A stretch of 64,000 nt of DNA from DASQHW01 sp963837155 (GCA_963837155.1 CAWIMB010000003.1:1-64000), one strand, 5' to 3'. Counted from the stretch's first letter, positions 49,369 through 58,781 are shown. Notes: a model not told the origin generated them from the letters alone. Made by a program: numbers and translations.

Positions 49369-50439
49369 ATGCAGAACGACGATCGCGTGATGCGCGCCTG
49401 GCGGACCCACGAGTACGGGCGCCCGACCGAAGTCCTCCGGTTCGACACAGTGCCGCTCCCGACACCCGAGGCCGGCGAGCTGCGCATCAAGGTGCAGGCG
49501 ATCCCGCTCAATCTCAACGATCTCGAGCGCATCACCGGCGGCAACATGATGGTTCGCCCCGAGCTGCCGTACAGCCCGGGCATGGAGGTGATGGGCATCG
49601 TCGAAGCGTGCGGCGAAGGCACGGACGAATGGCAGGGACGCCGAGTCGTCGCGACGACGAAGGGCGCACACGGCGGCTTCGCCGAGTACGCACTATGCCC
49701 GGCGGTCTCGACGTTCGACATGCCCGAATCGATTCCATTGCCGGGCGCGGCGGCGTTGTACTTCCCGTTCCACCTTGCATGGCTCGGCCTCTTCGACCGC
49801 GCCAGTCTGCAAGCCGGTGAATCGGTGCTCATCCACGCCGCGGCCGGCGGTTCGGGATCGGCGGCGATCCAGCTGGCTGTCAACGCCGGCGCACGTGTCC
49901 TCGCGACCGCGGGGACCGACGAGAAGCTGCGCCTCTGCCGCGACCTCGGCGCGGACGTCGCGATCAACTATCGCACGACCGACTTTGCTGACGCCGTGCT
50001 CGCCGAAACGCAGAACGAGGGTGTCGACGTCGTGTTCGACAACGTCGGCGAGGCGGTCATGGAAGCCTCGATGAAGTGCACGAAGTACAACGGGCGCTAC
50101 GTGATGATGGGCTTCGCATCGAACAAGGTGGTAGCCGACGAGCCGTTCCTCGTGCCGCGCCGGCTTGCCCTCGGCAATCTCAAACTCTGCGGCGTGATGC
50201 TGGCGTACGCGCAACCCGACGTCTCGGAGTTCCTGAAAACGGGAATGGGTTGGAACTTCGTACCGGCGGAACTCGGCCGGCGGATCATGCGGGAGGTCGT
50301 CGACTTGGTCGACGCGGGCAAGGTTCGTCCCGTGGTCGGAACCGTGGTTCCCTTCGAGCAGATCCCGAGCGCGATCGAAGCGATGGCAAACCGCGAGACG
50401 ATCGGCCGAACCATCGTCGATCTGACCGCGGCTGAATGA
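49369..50439 (+). CDS. Quinone-oxidoreductase-like MDR family dehydrogenase
   Basis: 356 residues. MDR/zeta-crystallin type: MRAWRTHEYGRPTEVLRFDT, PLNLNDLERITGG, SPGMEVMGIVEACGEG, cofactor loop VLIHAAAGGSGSAAIQLAVN, VLATAGTDEKLRLCRDLGAD and VDVVFDNVGEAVMEASM. The structural-zinc Cys cluster is absent, as in NADPH:quinone reductases. Probably reduces quinones or enones with NADPH. It follows the C-S lyase by 27 bp on the same strand, a likely operon. Confidence 0.9.
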   Translation: MQNDDRVMRAWRTHEYGRPTEVLRFDTVPLPTPEAGELRIKVQAIPLNLNDLERITGGNMMVRPELPYSPGMEVMGIVEACGEGTDEWQGRRVVATTKGAHGGFAEYALCPAVSTFDMPESIPLPGAAALYFPFHLAWLGLFDRASLQAGESVLIHAAAGGSGSAAIQLAVNAGARVLATAGTDEKLRLCRDLGADVAINYRTTDFADAVLAETQNEGVDVVFDNVGEAVMEASMKCTKYNGRYVMMGFASNKVVADEPFLVPRRLALGNLKLCGVMLAYAQPDVSEFLKTGMGWNFVPAELGRRIMREVVDLVDAGKVRPVVGTVVPFEQIPSAIEAMANRETIGRTIVDLTAAE

Positions 50440-50452
50440 GCCGCGCCAACGC

Positions 50453-50665
50453 TTAGCCCAGGAAGCCCGATGCCGAGATGTGCGCGGTGTAGCCGGCCGG
50501 GCCGGTGCCTTCCACGTCGACGCAGTAACGCTTTCCGGCCGCCGCATACGCCGAGTACACGAGTGGCGTCGGATAGGTCACGTTGAGGGTCTGGCCGACC
50601 GGGACCGTCACGACGAACCGCTCGGCGGCGCCGAACGATGCGCCCGTCGATGGGCCGGTTGGCAC
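50453..50665 (-). CDS. Short hypothetical protein or fragment of a secreted protein
   Basis: 70 residues: FVVTVPVGQTLNVTYPTPLV then YSAYAAAGKRYCVDVEGTGP. It resembles the C-terminal beta-strands of a secreted Ig-like or bacterial pre-peptidase C-type domain. There is no signal peptide and the start is a weak GTG. It may be the tail of a decayed gene. Low certainty that it is expressed. Confidence 0.35.
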   Translation of the reverse strand: MPTGPSTGASFGAAERFVVTVPVGQTLNVTYPTPLVYSAYAAAGKRYCVDVEGTGPAGYTAHISASGFLG

Positions 50666-50719
50666 AATCTGGGTCCGCCCGCGCCATTTGCAGCACCCAC
50701 CCGGGAAGGAGAGCGAACC

Positions 50720-51280
50720 ATGGCCAAGCTGATCTACTCGGCGATCACGTCACTCGACGGCTACGTCGCCGACGAGAACGGCAACTTCGACTGGGCGGCG
50801 CCGGACGAGGAGGTGCACTCCTTCGTGAACGACCTCGAGCGGCCGGTCGGCACATATCTGTACGGGCGCCGGATGTACGAGGTGATGACCTTCTGGGAGA
50901 CCGCGCACACCTTCGCCGGCCAGCGACCCGTGTCGCAGGACTTCGCGCAGATCTGGCAGGCGGCCGACAAGATCGTGTTCTCGAAGACGCTGGAGACGGT
51001 ATCGAGCGCCCGGACGCGGATCGAGCGTGACTTCGACCCGGAAGCTGTCCAGCGGATGAAGGCGTCAGCGGAACGCGACATCGGCGTTGGCGGTCCCGAG
51101 CTTGCCGCTCAGGCGATCAAGGCCGGGTTGGTCGACGAGTTCCAGCTGTTCCTCACGCCCATCGTGGTCGGAGGCGGCAAACAGTCGCTCCCCGACGATG
51201 TCCTCGTGAACCTCGAACTGCGAGACGTTCGCCAATTCGCCAGCGGCGTGGTTTATCTCCACTACCGCACGCGGAGGTGA
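50720..51280 (+). CDS. Dihydrofolate reductase family protein (RibD C-terminal-like)
   Basis: 186 residues from ATG 50720, with GGAAGGAGAG upstream. RibD_C/DHFR-like fold: KLIYSAITSLDGYVADENGN, TYLYGRRMYEVMTFW, KIVFSKTLETVSSARTRIER, IGVGGPELAAQAIKAGLVDE and LTPIVVGGGKQSLP. NADPH-dependent reductase of unknown substrate. These stand-alone YyaP/YwjB-type proteins are not essential folate enzymes; classical DHFR would be ~160 residues with different motifs. Confidence 0.92.
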   Translation: MAKLIYSAITSLDGYVADENGNFDWAAPDEEVHSFVNDLERPVGTYLYGRRMYEVMTFWETAHTFAGQRPVSQDFAQIWQAADKIVFSKTLETVSSARTRIERDFDPEAVQRMKASAERDIGVGGPELAAQAIKAGLVDEFQLFLTPIVVGGGKQSLPDDVLVNLELRDVRQFASGVVYLHYRTRR

Positions 51281-51296
51281 GGAGAACCGTCAGCGG

Positions 51297-51638
51297 CTAT
51301 TTGCGCCCGTCGACTGCCCGTTGCAGCTGCGCCTTCGTCATGCGCGACCGCCCCGGCACATTCATACGCTTCGCTTCCTCGTAGAGCTGTTCCCGCGTGC
51401 GGCCCTTCGGGCGGTTCGTTCCTGATCGCTGCCCACCGCGCGCCGACGACGATTTTCCTCGCACCGAAGCCTTGGAACGCGTCCGCGACTCGCCGGAGCG
51501 AGCGCGCTCCTTGTTCACCGTGCGGGCTGCAATCTCTTCGGCGCGACTGTTCGAGGCGCCGCGCTTCTTTGCGCTCGACTTGATGTGTGAGTACTGACGG
51601 GCTCGCTTCGTGCCCTTCCGAACACCACTCGGTGGCAT
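51297..51638 (-). CDS. Basic Rho-N-like / plasmid-stabilization-annotated protein
   Basis: 113 residues from ATG 51638 with AAGGAGA upstream. Very basic. N-terminal RKGTKRARQYSHIKSSAKKR and EEIAARTVNKERARSGES match a small actinobacterial family commonly named plasmid stabilization protein. The C-terminal GRTREQLYEEAKRMNVPGRS and RMTKAQLQRAV form a Rho N-terminal/SAP-like helix-extended-loop-helix that may bind nucleic acid. The plasmid role is a database name rather than an established function. Confidence 0.8.
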   Translation of the reverse strand: MPPSGVRKGTKRARQYSHIKSSAKKRGASNSRAEEIAARTVNKERARSGESRTRSKASVRGKSSSARGGQRSGTNRPKGRTREQLYEEAKRMNVPGRSRMTKAQLQRAVDGRK

Positions 51639-51795
51639 GCGATGTCTCCTTGCTGTGGTCATGGTGACGGCGTCGGACGTGAACGCGACGGAAAGTACCC
51701 GTGTGCACCGAGACCAAACGGACAGGGCCGGCGTAGGCGGTCCAGCCGCGGGGAACACACTTCTGCATCGGAACCATCACACGACGTGTCCTTTC

Positions 51796-52773
51796 TTGCT
51801 GACGTATCTCCTGCCGCTGCACACAGCTGACGACGACGATCTTTCGGAGCTGGCGACCTACCTGCGTGCAATCGCAGACCACATCGATGACGTGATCGTC
51901 GTCGATGGTTCGTCGGCAGAGGCGATCGCGGAGCATCGCGTTGTGTTCGATGACCCCATCAGGGTCGTCGCGACCGAGCACCGGACCCCGATGGGCAAGG
52001 TCGGCAACGTGCTCACCGGCATCGAGCATGCCCGGCACGAGAACGTTGTCATCGCCGACGACGATGTGCGCTATACGGTCGACCAGCTGCGCGACATCGG
52101 AAGGCGACTCGGTTCGGCGGCGATCGTGCGCCCGCAGAACTACTTCGTGCCGCTGTTGTGGCACGCGCGTGTCGACACTGCTCGCACGCTTCTCGCTCGT
52201 GTCGCGGGCGGCGACTGGCCCGGAACGCTCGGCGTCCGTCGGTCGCTCGTTCTCGAGGCGGGAGGGTACGCCGGTGATGTGATGTTCGAGAACCTCGAGC
52301 TTGTGCGCACAGTGCGCGCCGCCGGTGGTCGCGAACACGTTGCGCTCGACCTCACGGTCGCGCGCCGGCCGCCGACGACGGCGCACTTCGCACGCCAGCA
52401 GATCCGTCAGGCGTACGACGAGCTCGCACGCCCCGCGCGCTTCGCCGCGTCGCTTCTGGTTCTGCCATTGTGCACGGCGGCCGTGCTGGGCCGTCGATGG
52501 CGACCGGTTGTCGGTGCCACAGTCGGAGTTACAGTCGCGGCCGAAGCGGGTCGCCGGCGGGCCGGAGGTCGCTCGGTGTTTCCTGCGTCGTCGTCGCTGC
52601 TCGCGTCGCCCTGGCTCGTGTGGCGCTCGGCGTGCTCGTGGGCGGCGCTCGTCGCGTACACGCGAGGAGGCGTGAAGTATCGCGGCACGCGCCTCAGGCG
52701 CGCTGCAACACCGATGCGCGTCCTCCGAAATGCGAATGCGAAAACGACGGGGCCCGAAAGGAGCGGTACATGA
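51796..52773 (+). CDS. Glycosyltransferase family 2 protein
   Basis: About 325 residues. GT-A fold: YLLPLHTADDDDLSELATYL, DDVIVVDGSSAEAI, PMGKVGNVLTGIEHARHENV and VIADDDVRYTVDQL, with the DDD as the metal-binding DxD equivalent. Membrane-associated helices follow near residue 220 (AASLLVLPLCTAAVLG). The start is uncertain: TTG 51796 puts the fold at the N-terminus, whereas an in-frame ATG at 51658 would add an unstructured segment. It ends in an ATGA overlap with the methyltransferase gene. Acceptor and donor sugars unknown. Confidence 0.82.
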   Translation: MLTYLLPLHTADDDDLSELATYLRAIADHIDDVIVVDGSSAEAIAEHRVVFDDPIRVVATEHRTPMGKVGNVLTGIEHARHENVVIADDDVRYTVDQLRDIGRRLGSAAIVRPQNYFVPLLWHARVDTARTLLARVAGGDWPGTLGVRRSLVLEAGGYAGDVMFENLELVRTVRAAGGREHVALDLTVARRPPTTAHFARQQIRQAYDELARPARFAASLLVLPLCTAAVLGRRWRPVVGATVGVTVAAEAGRRRAGGRSVFPASSSLLASPWLVWRSACSWAALVAYTRGGVKYRGTRLRRAATPMRVLRNANAKTTGPERSGT

Positions 52774-53546
52774 ACGGCGGCCACGGGATTCACACCCTGT
52801 CGCAGCATGACGCGAGTGAGTACGGCGCACATATCGGAGCGGACTACGACGATATCTATGAGGGTGTGTTCGATACTGCCGGCGCCGTGGACCGACTCGC
52901 CGAGCTTGCCGAGGGCAACGCAGTGCTCGAGTTCGGTGTCGGCACCGGTCGGATCGCGCTTGCGCTGCACGAACGCGGGGTTGAAGTACACGGAGTCGAC
53001 GGTTCACCCGTGATGCTCGAACACCTGGCGGCAAAACCGCGCGGCAATGAGATCAGCACCTCTTGCGGCGACTTTTCCAGCACGATTGTCGACCGAACCT
53101 TCTCTGTCGTCGTACTCCTGGCGAACACGATCTACGCACTTCCCGATCAGGACTCGCAAGTGCGTTGCTTCGCGAACGCGGCTCGCCACCTGGCTCCTGG
53201 CGGCCGCTTTGTCATCGAGGCGTGGGTACCCGACCCTCCCCGCGAGCATGAGCAGCTTCGCGTCAGGGGACGTCGCCTCGCGCCCGGTTTGGCGGGGCTC
53301 GTCATCGAGGACCACGATCCGACGCGACAACTCTTGATGACCACGCAAATCGTCGTGCGACCCGACGGTCGGACGACGACGTTCCCCGTGGTGCACCGTT
53401 ACGCGTGGCCGTCCGAGCTCGACCTCATGGCCAAGCTCGCCGGGCTCGAGCTCGAACATCGGTGGGCGGACTGGCACCGACGTCCGTTTGCACGCCACAG
53501 CAACGATCACGTGTCGATCTGGCGCCTCGGAGGGTCGGCGCGCTGA
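52770..53546 (+). CDS. Class I SAM-dependent methyltransferase
   Basis: 258 residues from ATG 52770 with AAAGGAGCGG upstream. Motif I VLEFGVGTGRIALALHERGV, motif II acidic residue in VHGVDGSPVMLEHL, then STSCGDFSS, LANTIYALPDQDSQVRCFAN and APGGRFVIEAWVPDPP. Small-molecule methyltransferase of the Methyltransf_25 type. Its start overlaps the stop of the glycosyltransferase, so the two are translationally coupled and probably modify the same glycan or glycolipid (inference). Confidence 0.9.
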   Translation: MNGGHGIHTLSQHDASEYGAHIGADYDDIYEGVFDTAGAVDRLAELAEGNAVLEFGVGTGRIALALHERGVEVHGVDGSPVMLEHLAAKPRGNEISTSCGDFSSTIVDRTFSVVVLLANTIYALPDQDSQVRCFANAARHLAPGGRFVIEAWVPDPPREHEQLRVRGRRLAPGLAGLVIEDHDPTRQLLMTTQIVVRPDGRTTTFPVVHRYAWPSELDLMAKLAGLELEHRWADWHRRPFARHSNDHVSIWRLGGSAR

Positions 53547-53658
53547 GCAGTTTCCGTCAGGCGCTCAGCCGAGAACTCATCGCCGCGCGCGCCGATGGCC
53601 GAATGCGGACGAACAGGGTCTACCGTTCCGGCACCGAAGCGTCACGAGGAGATTGTGA

Positions 53659-53901
53659 GTGAGCGACTACGAGATACCGAAGCCCGAGCCCAAGGAAATC
53701 GACGAGAAGAACTGGCTCGAGCTGCAGCACTTCATCGAGCGGGCGGTGCTCCGTGGGCAGCCGAACGGCGAAGAGCAATGCAACAACTGTATGTACTACC
53801 TCGACCCCGACAACTCGCTCTCGTATTGCTGGCACCCGCAGATCCGGATCCTCGTTGGCGAACAATGGTGGTGCCAATGGTGGGAGAAGATCGAGGAGTA
53901 A
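53659..53901 (+). CDS. Small HiPIP-like four-cysteine protein
   Basis: 80 residues from GTG 53659, with GAGGAGA upstream. The C-terminal half is CNNCMYYLDPDNSLSYCW then GEQWWCQWWEK: Cys41-x2-Cys44-x12-Cys57-x14-Cys72. This spacing and the WCxxW ending resemble high-potential iron-sulfur proteins, which bind one 4Fe-4S cluster. There is no signal peptide, so unlike classical periplasmic HiPIPs it is cytosolic. Its stop is three bases before the SdhA-like flavoprotein start, so it is a likely electron carrier for that enzyme. Zinc binding is an alternative. Confidence 0.65.
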   Translation: MSDYEIPKPEPKEIDEKNWLELQHFIERAVLRGQPNGEEQCNNCMYYLDPDNSLSYCWHPQIRILVGEQWWCQWWEKIEE

Positions 53902-53904
53902 CGC

Positions 53905-55649
53905 GTGCCCGATCTTCGGAGCCATCCCGTTGACGTCCTGGTGATCGGCGCCGGCGGTGCCGGCCTCCGTGCCGCGATCGCCGCGCATGAGGCCGGGTGT
54001 GAGGTCGTCGTCGTGAGCAAGCGGGCGCGGGTCGATGCGCACACCGTTCTCGCCTCGGGGGGCATCAACGCGGCGCTCGGCACGCGCGATCCGCAAGACA
54101 CTTGGGAGCAGCACTTCGCCGACACGATGCGCGAGGGCTACCTGCTCGGGAATCCCCAGATCGTTGAAGCCGTCGTGCGAGAGGCGCCGCAGGCGATCCA
54201 TGAGCTCGTCGAGTGGGGATGCCCGTTCGCGCGGACGCCCGACGGCCGGCTCGATCAGCGGTTCTTCGGCGCGCACCGCTGGCGCCGCACGTGTTACGCG
54301 GGTGACTGGACCGGACGAGCAATTCTCAACACGCTCGCTCGCCGGGTCCAGCAGTTGGGCATCCCGGTGATCGAGAACCAGTACGTCGCCCAGCTCCTCG
54401 TCGCGGGCGGTTCCTGCTTTGGTGCGCTGACGTTCGATCTCCACGACGGCTCGCGGACCGCGCTGATCGCGGATGCCGTGGTGCTGTGCGGCGGAGGTCA
54501 CACGAGGCTCTGGCGCCGATCTTCTTCGCGTCGCGACGAGAACTTCGGCGACGGCATCTTCCTTGGACTCCGGGCGGGCGCGGCCGTACAGGATCTCGAG
54601 CTCGTACAGTTCCATCCGACAGGCATGGTTGCGCCCGAGGAGGCCGCGGGCACGCTGGTGACCGAGGCGGTGCGGGGCGAAGGTGGCCGGTTGCTGAATG
54701 CCGACGGCGATCGGTTCATGGCCGCGTACGACGCACAGCGCATGGAGCTCTCGACGCGCGACCGCGTCGCGCTCGCCAACTACACCGAGATCAAGGCCGG
54801 TCGTGGTGGTCCACACGGCGGCGTGTACCTCGACATCTCGCACCGCGGCAAGGACTTCATTCTCGAACGGCTTCCCCGCATGTACCGGCAGTTCATCGAG
54901 TATCAGCTGCTCGACATCTCGACGACCGCTATGGAGGTCGCCCCCACCGCGCATTACACGATGGGTGGACTCGTGGTGGATGCCGCGACCCACCGAACCG
55001 AGGTCGAAGGGCTGTTCGCCGCGGGTGAGAGTGCGGCGGGTCTGCACGGCGCCAACCGGTTGGGGGGCAACTCCTTGACCGAGACCATCGTGTACGGGCG
55101 GCGCGCGGGAGAGGCTGCGGCCGAGACCGCGAGCGCCGCCGACATCGGCGTGCATCCGCGCGCAGCGATTCGCGAGGCCAGCGACGAGCTCGAGGGGTTG
55201 GTGCGGCGCGGCACCGAGCTCGCCCGCGCGCTGCAGCGCGAACTGCGCGACCTCATGTGGGAGGAGTGCGGTGTCGTGCGCGACGGCGCCTCGTTGACGA
55301 AGGGTCTCGAGCGCCTCGCCGAGCTCCGCCGCGACTCGGTGGCGTGGACGTCCGACCCAGCGAGGAGGGATGGAACGACCTCGCGCACGTGCTCGACCTC
55401 CGCGCGGGGCTCATCGTTGCGGAAGCGACGTTCCGAGGCGCGCTCGTTCGGCGCGAGACCCGCGGGTGCCACAACCGTTCCGATTTCCCCGACCTCGATC
55501 CCGCGCTGCGTGTGAACTTCCAGATGCGTCTCGACGACGGCGAGCTCTCCGAGCCCGAACCGGTCGCGGTGCCGCCGGTGCCCGCCGACCTGGACGAGTG
55601 GATGAACCGACCGTGGGACGCCGACCTCGAGGGACGATTGCTCGAGTAG
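53905..55649 (+). CDS. SdhA/FrdA-like flavoprotein (fumarate reductase / succinate dehydrogenase family)
   Basis: About 581 residues with one slip near 55345. FAD dinucleotide fold VDVLVIGAGGAGLRAAIAAH; His46 in DAHTVLASGGINAALG aligns with the SdhA His that holds FAD covalently; substrate and active-site segments ELVQFHPTGMVAPEEAAGTL, TEAVRGEGGRLLN, PTAHYTMGGLVVD and GANRLGGNSLTETI. After the slip comes a helical C-terminal domain (LRAGLIVAEATFRGALVRRE, ending NFQMRLDDGE). L-aspartate oxidase lacks the His, so a fumarate/succinate-type oxidoreductase is favoured. No SdhB or membrane subunit is adjacent; a HiPIP-like protein precedes it instead. Confidence 0.88.
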
Positions 55650-55671
55650 GCGGTTCCTATACCGTCGTTGC

Positions 55672-56565
55672 GTGTCCGCCGACGCTCCGGCCCGGTACGT
55701 GTCGGCCGACGAAGACAGCGCCCGGTGGTCGGGGTTTCCATTCCGAGACGGCGACATCGTCATCAGCACGCGGTCCAAGCACGGCACGACGTGGATGCAG
55801 ATGATCTGTCTTCTGCTCGTGTTCCAGCGCGCGGAGCTGCCGGCGCGGCTCGGCGAGTTGTCGCCGTGGCTGGACTGGAAGGTCACACCGCGCGACGAAG
55901 TGTGGACGCGGCTCGCGGCTCAGGAACACCGACGCGTCATCAAGACGCATACGCCGCTCGATGGCATCCCGCTCGACCCGCGTGTCTCGTACATCGTGGT
56001 CGCGAGGCATCCGCTCGACGCGGCTGTCTCTCTGTACCACCAGGGCGACAACCTCGACCACGCGCGGATGCGCGAGCTCACTGGACAACCCACAGCGCGC
56101 ACCGATGATGTTCCTCGACCACAGCTGCATGACTGGCTGCGTTTCTGGATCGATTGGGAAGCCAACCCGTCGAAAGAACTCGATTCGTTGCCCGGGGTGA
56201 TGCAGCATCTGTCCGATGCGTGGGCGCGCCGCGACCAACCCAACGTCTCGCTCATCCACTACGACGGGCTGGCCGCCGACCTGGATGGTCAGATGCGCCG
56301 CGTCGCCGCGTCGCTCGATGTCTCGGTGAGCGACGAGACGTGGCCAGAACTTGTCCGCGCCGCCCGGTTCGACCAGATGCGGTCTCGCGCCGATCAGCTC
56401 GCGCCGGACGCGGCCGGCGTGCTGATCGATCGTGCGCGCTTCTTCCGACGCGGATCGTCCGGGGAAGGTCGCGCACTGCTCTCGAACGAGGAGCTCGACC
56501 GGTATCGCCAACGCGCATCACAGCTGGCACCAGCCGACTTGCTGCGCTGGCTTCACCGCGATTGA
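55672..56565 (+). CDS. PAPS-dependent sulfotransferase
   Basis: 297 residues from GTG 55672, 22 bp after the flavoprotein. The 5'-phosphosulfate loop is ISTRSKHGTTWMQMICLLLV. IVVARHPLDAAVSLYHQ is the 3'-phosphate-binding Arg/Ser region, and FRRGSSGEGRALL at the C-terminus matches the RKGxxG-like PAPS site of cytosolic-type sulfotransferases. VIKTHTPLDGIP holds the catalytic-His neighbourhood. Transfers sulfate to a hydroxyl of a small molecule or lipid. Acceptor unknown. Confidence 0.9.
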   Translation: MSADAPARYVSADEDSARWSGFPFRDGDIVISTRSKHGTTWMQMICLLLVFQRAELPARLGELSPWLDWKVTPRDEVWTRLAAQEHRRVIKTHTPLDGIPLDPRVSYIVVARHPLDAAVSLYHQGDNLDHARMRELTGQPTARTDDVPRPQLHDWLRFWIDWEANPSKELDSLPGVMQHLSDAWARRDQPNVSLIHYDGLAADLDGQMRRVAASLDVSVSDETWPELVRAARFDQMRSRADQLAPDAAGVLIDRARFFRRGSSGEGRALLSNEELDRYRQRASQLAPADLLRWLHRD

Positions 56566-56733
56566 ACGGGGCCGGCAAGGGGTCATCCTCTTCGGGTGAG
56601 GCGCGAAATCGCAGCCGGACCGCCGATTCACCCCGTTCGGGGTGATGACGCGCGCGTCCACCTCCGCGATTCTGCTGACGAGGTGCCGTCGAACCGGCGC
56701 CGATCAGAGTGATCGAACGAAACGAGGAGAGTC

Positions 56734-57132
56734 ATGCTGGGCGCAGATTGGGGTGTCGGCGAGGTCTTGTGGTCGATCGTGTGGTTCACGTTGTTCTTCA
56801 TCTGGATCTGGCTGCTGATCGCGGTGTTCGCCGACATCTTCCGGAGCCACGACATGGGTGGCTTCGCAAAGTTCCTCTGGGTGGTGTTCGTGATCGTCGC
56901 GCCGTATCTCGGCGTGTTCGTTTACCTCATTGCCCGAGGCCACAAGATGGGCGAGCACGCCGTCGTCGACGCGCAAGCTGTTGACGCTGCGAATCGTGCG
57001 TACATCCGCGACGCCGCCGGCGTCGCGCCGAGCCCGGCCGACGAGTTGTCTCAGTTGGCGGCCTTGAGGTCGCAGGGAGTGATCGACGACGCCGAGTTCC
57101 AGCGCCGCAAGGCCCAAGTCGTCGGCGCCTGA
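56734..57132 (+). CDS. Membrane protein with PLD nuclease N-terminal-like and SHOCT domains
   Basis: 132 residues. Two membrane helices (VLWSIVWFTLFFIWIWLLIA and FLWVVFVIVAPYLGVFVYLI) flank FADIFRSHDMGGFAK, typical of PLDc_N proteins. The C-terminal ELSQLAALRSQGVIDDAEFQ then RRKAQVV is a SHOCT oligomerisation motif. GAGGAG lies upstream of the ATG. It heads a three-gene set with DUF6325 and a 48-residue protein that is common in actinobacteria, often in stress settings. The 56566-56733 gap has no gene. Confidence 0.88.
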   Translation: MLGADWGVGEVLWSIVWFTLFFIWIWLLIAVFADIFRSHDMGGFAKFLWVVFVIVAPYLGVFVYLIARGHKMGEHAVVDAQAVDAANRAYIRDAAGVAPSPADELSQLAALRSQGVIDDAEFQRRKAQVVGA

Positions 57133-57164
57133 GTGGCGCGGGAGAAGCCCCGGGAGGAGGACAC

Positions 57165-57622
57165 ATGACCATCACGATCCGAACAACGTGGACGAACTGG
57201 GGCCCGTCGACTACATCGTCGTCGAGTTCCCGGGCAGCAAATTCAACGGCGAGATCGCACCGGCACTCGACGACTTGGTCGAGCGCGGCATCATTCGCGT
57301 GCTCGATATTGTCGTCCTCCAGAAGGACGACAAGGGGTCGATCGAGGCGATCGAGTTGTCCGATCTCGACGAGAGCGAGGCAGGTTCGCTGCGCGCGTAT
57401 GAGACCGCGCTCGCGATGTTGTTGAGCGAAGAAGACGTGCTCAATGTCGCGGAAGCGATCGAGCCCGGGTCAACCGCCGCGGTGCTCGTCTGGGAGAACA
57501 CGTGGGCGGTGCCCTTCGCCACCGCGGTTCGCTATTCCGGCGGCCAACTCGTCGCGGGCGGTCGGATCCCGATCCAGGCGCTGGCCGCCGCCATCGAAGC
57601 CGACGAAGAAGAAAGAGACTGA
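57165..57622 (+). CDS. DUF6325 family protein
   Basis: About 152 residues. Core: LGPVDYIVVEFPGSKFNGEI, GIIRVLDIVVLQKDDKGSIE, NVAEAIEPGSTAAVLVWENT and GRIPIQALAAAIEADEEE, matching DUF6325 (formerly grouped with DUF1269-like membrane-associated proteins). The good ribosome binding site GGGAGGAGG serves the ATG at 57165, but that ATG is one base out of frame with the body, which opens at GTG 57188. A single missing base near 57182 would give a natural start, so I place it at 57165. Cytosolic; function unknown. Confidence 0.82.
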
Positions 57623-57623
57623 C

Positions 57624-57770
57624 GTGGGTATTGCAAGACGACGCGTACGCCGGGCCGCGGTCCTTGGCCCCGCCCCGGTCGCCCGCACCGCCGCCACGGT
57701 AGGCACCGCGGTGGTCGTTGCCCACGGCGTGAACCGCCGGATGGACCGCCGCGAGGACCGCCGCCGCTAG
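57624..57770 (+). CDS. 48-residue basic protein of the SHOCT/DUF6325 set
   Basis: GTG 57624 is two bases after the DUF6325 stop. Sequence: RRRVRRAAVLGPAPVARTAA then TVGTAVVVAHGVNRRMDRRE. A short hydrophobic stretch lies between Arg-rich ends. Very short proteins of this pattern regularly accompany DUF6325 genes. Its stop overlaps the convergent YihY gene end by four bases. Function unknown. Confidence 0.6.
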   Translation: MGIARRRVRRAAVLGPAPVARTAATVGTAVVVAHGVNRRMDRREDRRR

Positions 57771-58741
57771 TCGCTGTCGCGGCCGCGTCGCACGCCGAGT
57801 GCACCGGCCAGGGTCGGCGCACTCGGGGGAGCAGGGAGTGATGGAGGTGCGCCGGCCGTGAGTACCGACCGATCCTCGGAGCCGCGCACGATCCGTCCGA
57901 TGAAGCCCGGGTCCTCGGCGAGAACGGGTGCAGCGCACGCACTGACGACAATGATCAAGCTGGCGCCGGTCAGCCACGTCACCAGTGCGAGCGCGACGCC
58001 GAAGAATCCGAACTGATGTTGGTTCTCGCTGACGGTGCGCGGCATCCAGACCGACGCGCTCGTGACGTATACCGCCATGCCTGCGGCGGTGAGGACCGCG
58101 CTCGTCAGCAGGACCCGCAACCTGACTTGTCGTTGAAGCATCAGCCACGGTGTGATCCACCACACGCCGATCATCGCGAGTAAGGCCGCGACGACAAACG
58201 CGCCAGTCGCAGGACCACCTGTCAAGACCGAGCGCAAGGCACCGAGGAGCGCGAAATACGCGGCGATGCCGACCAGAAATGACGCGCCGAGCGCGTAGCC
58301 CGCGGCGCGACCTCCCGCCGGCCGGCGCCAGGCCTTCGTGTACACCCGGCGCAGCGCCGTGGTGAACGAGTTGATGTAGAAGAACGTGAAGAGCAACCCG
58401 ACCACGCCCGTTGCCCTTCGGGTGTCATCCGACGTCGCGAACGCACCCTTGACCGTGTTCAAGCCGTCGCCGGTCAATCCGGCGCGGCGCGTGATCGTCT
58501 CGAGGATCGACGTGCGGACCGACGATGGCGTGAACGCGGCGATGACGATGAGCGAAGGGAAGAGGGACACGAATCCTTTCGCTCCGAGCGCGACGCTGCG
58601 GTCGACGAACTCGTTTTCCGCCAGACGCTCCCAGATCCGCCAGAGGATCGTGCGCTCGACCCACGATCGGAACGCGTCCGACCGCTCGCGCAGCCGCGTC
58701 ACCCATGTGCGGACCGCGCTCGTCCCGTCCGGTGAACCCAT
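57767..58741 (-). CDS. YihY/virulence factor BrkB-like membrane protein
   Basis: 324 residues from ATG 58741; ATG 58759 is also open. Six membrane helices, including GAKGFVSLFPSLIVIAAFTP, VVGLLFTFFYINSFTTALRR, FLVGIAAYFALLGALRSVL, AFVVAALLAMIGVWWITPWL and FGVALALVTWLTGASLIIVV. FPSLIV and RRVYTKAWRRP are typical of YihY family proteins, once wrongly named RNase BN. The proline-rich C-terminus is cytosolic. Role unknown. Confidence 0.87.
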   Translation of the reverse strand: MGSPDGTSAVRTWVTRLRERSDAFRSWVERTILWRIWERLAENEFVDRSVALGAKGFVSLFPSLIVIAAFTPSSVRTSILETITRRAGLTGDGLNTVKGAFATSDDTRRATGVVGLLFTFFYINSFTTALRRVYTKAWRRPAGGRAAGYALGASFLVGIAAYFALLGALRSVLTGGPATGAFVVAALLAMIGVWWITPWLMLQRQVRLRVLLTSAVLTAAGMAVYVTSASVWMPRTVSENQHQFGFFGVALALVTWLTGASLIIVVSACAAPVLAEDPGFIGRIVRGSEDRSVLTAGAPPSLPAPPSAPTLAGALGVRRGRDSD

Positions 58742-58781
58742 TTGACTCCCTCGCGACACACGTCAGTAGACGCTCTCGACG

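Noticed and set aside
51262..53034. 590-codon open frame on the minus strand
   Set aside because: It is antisense to the glycosyltransferase and methyltransferase; only its stretch over 51297-51638 coincides with a real gene, and that in another frame.
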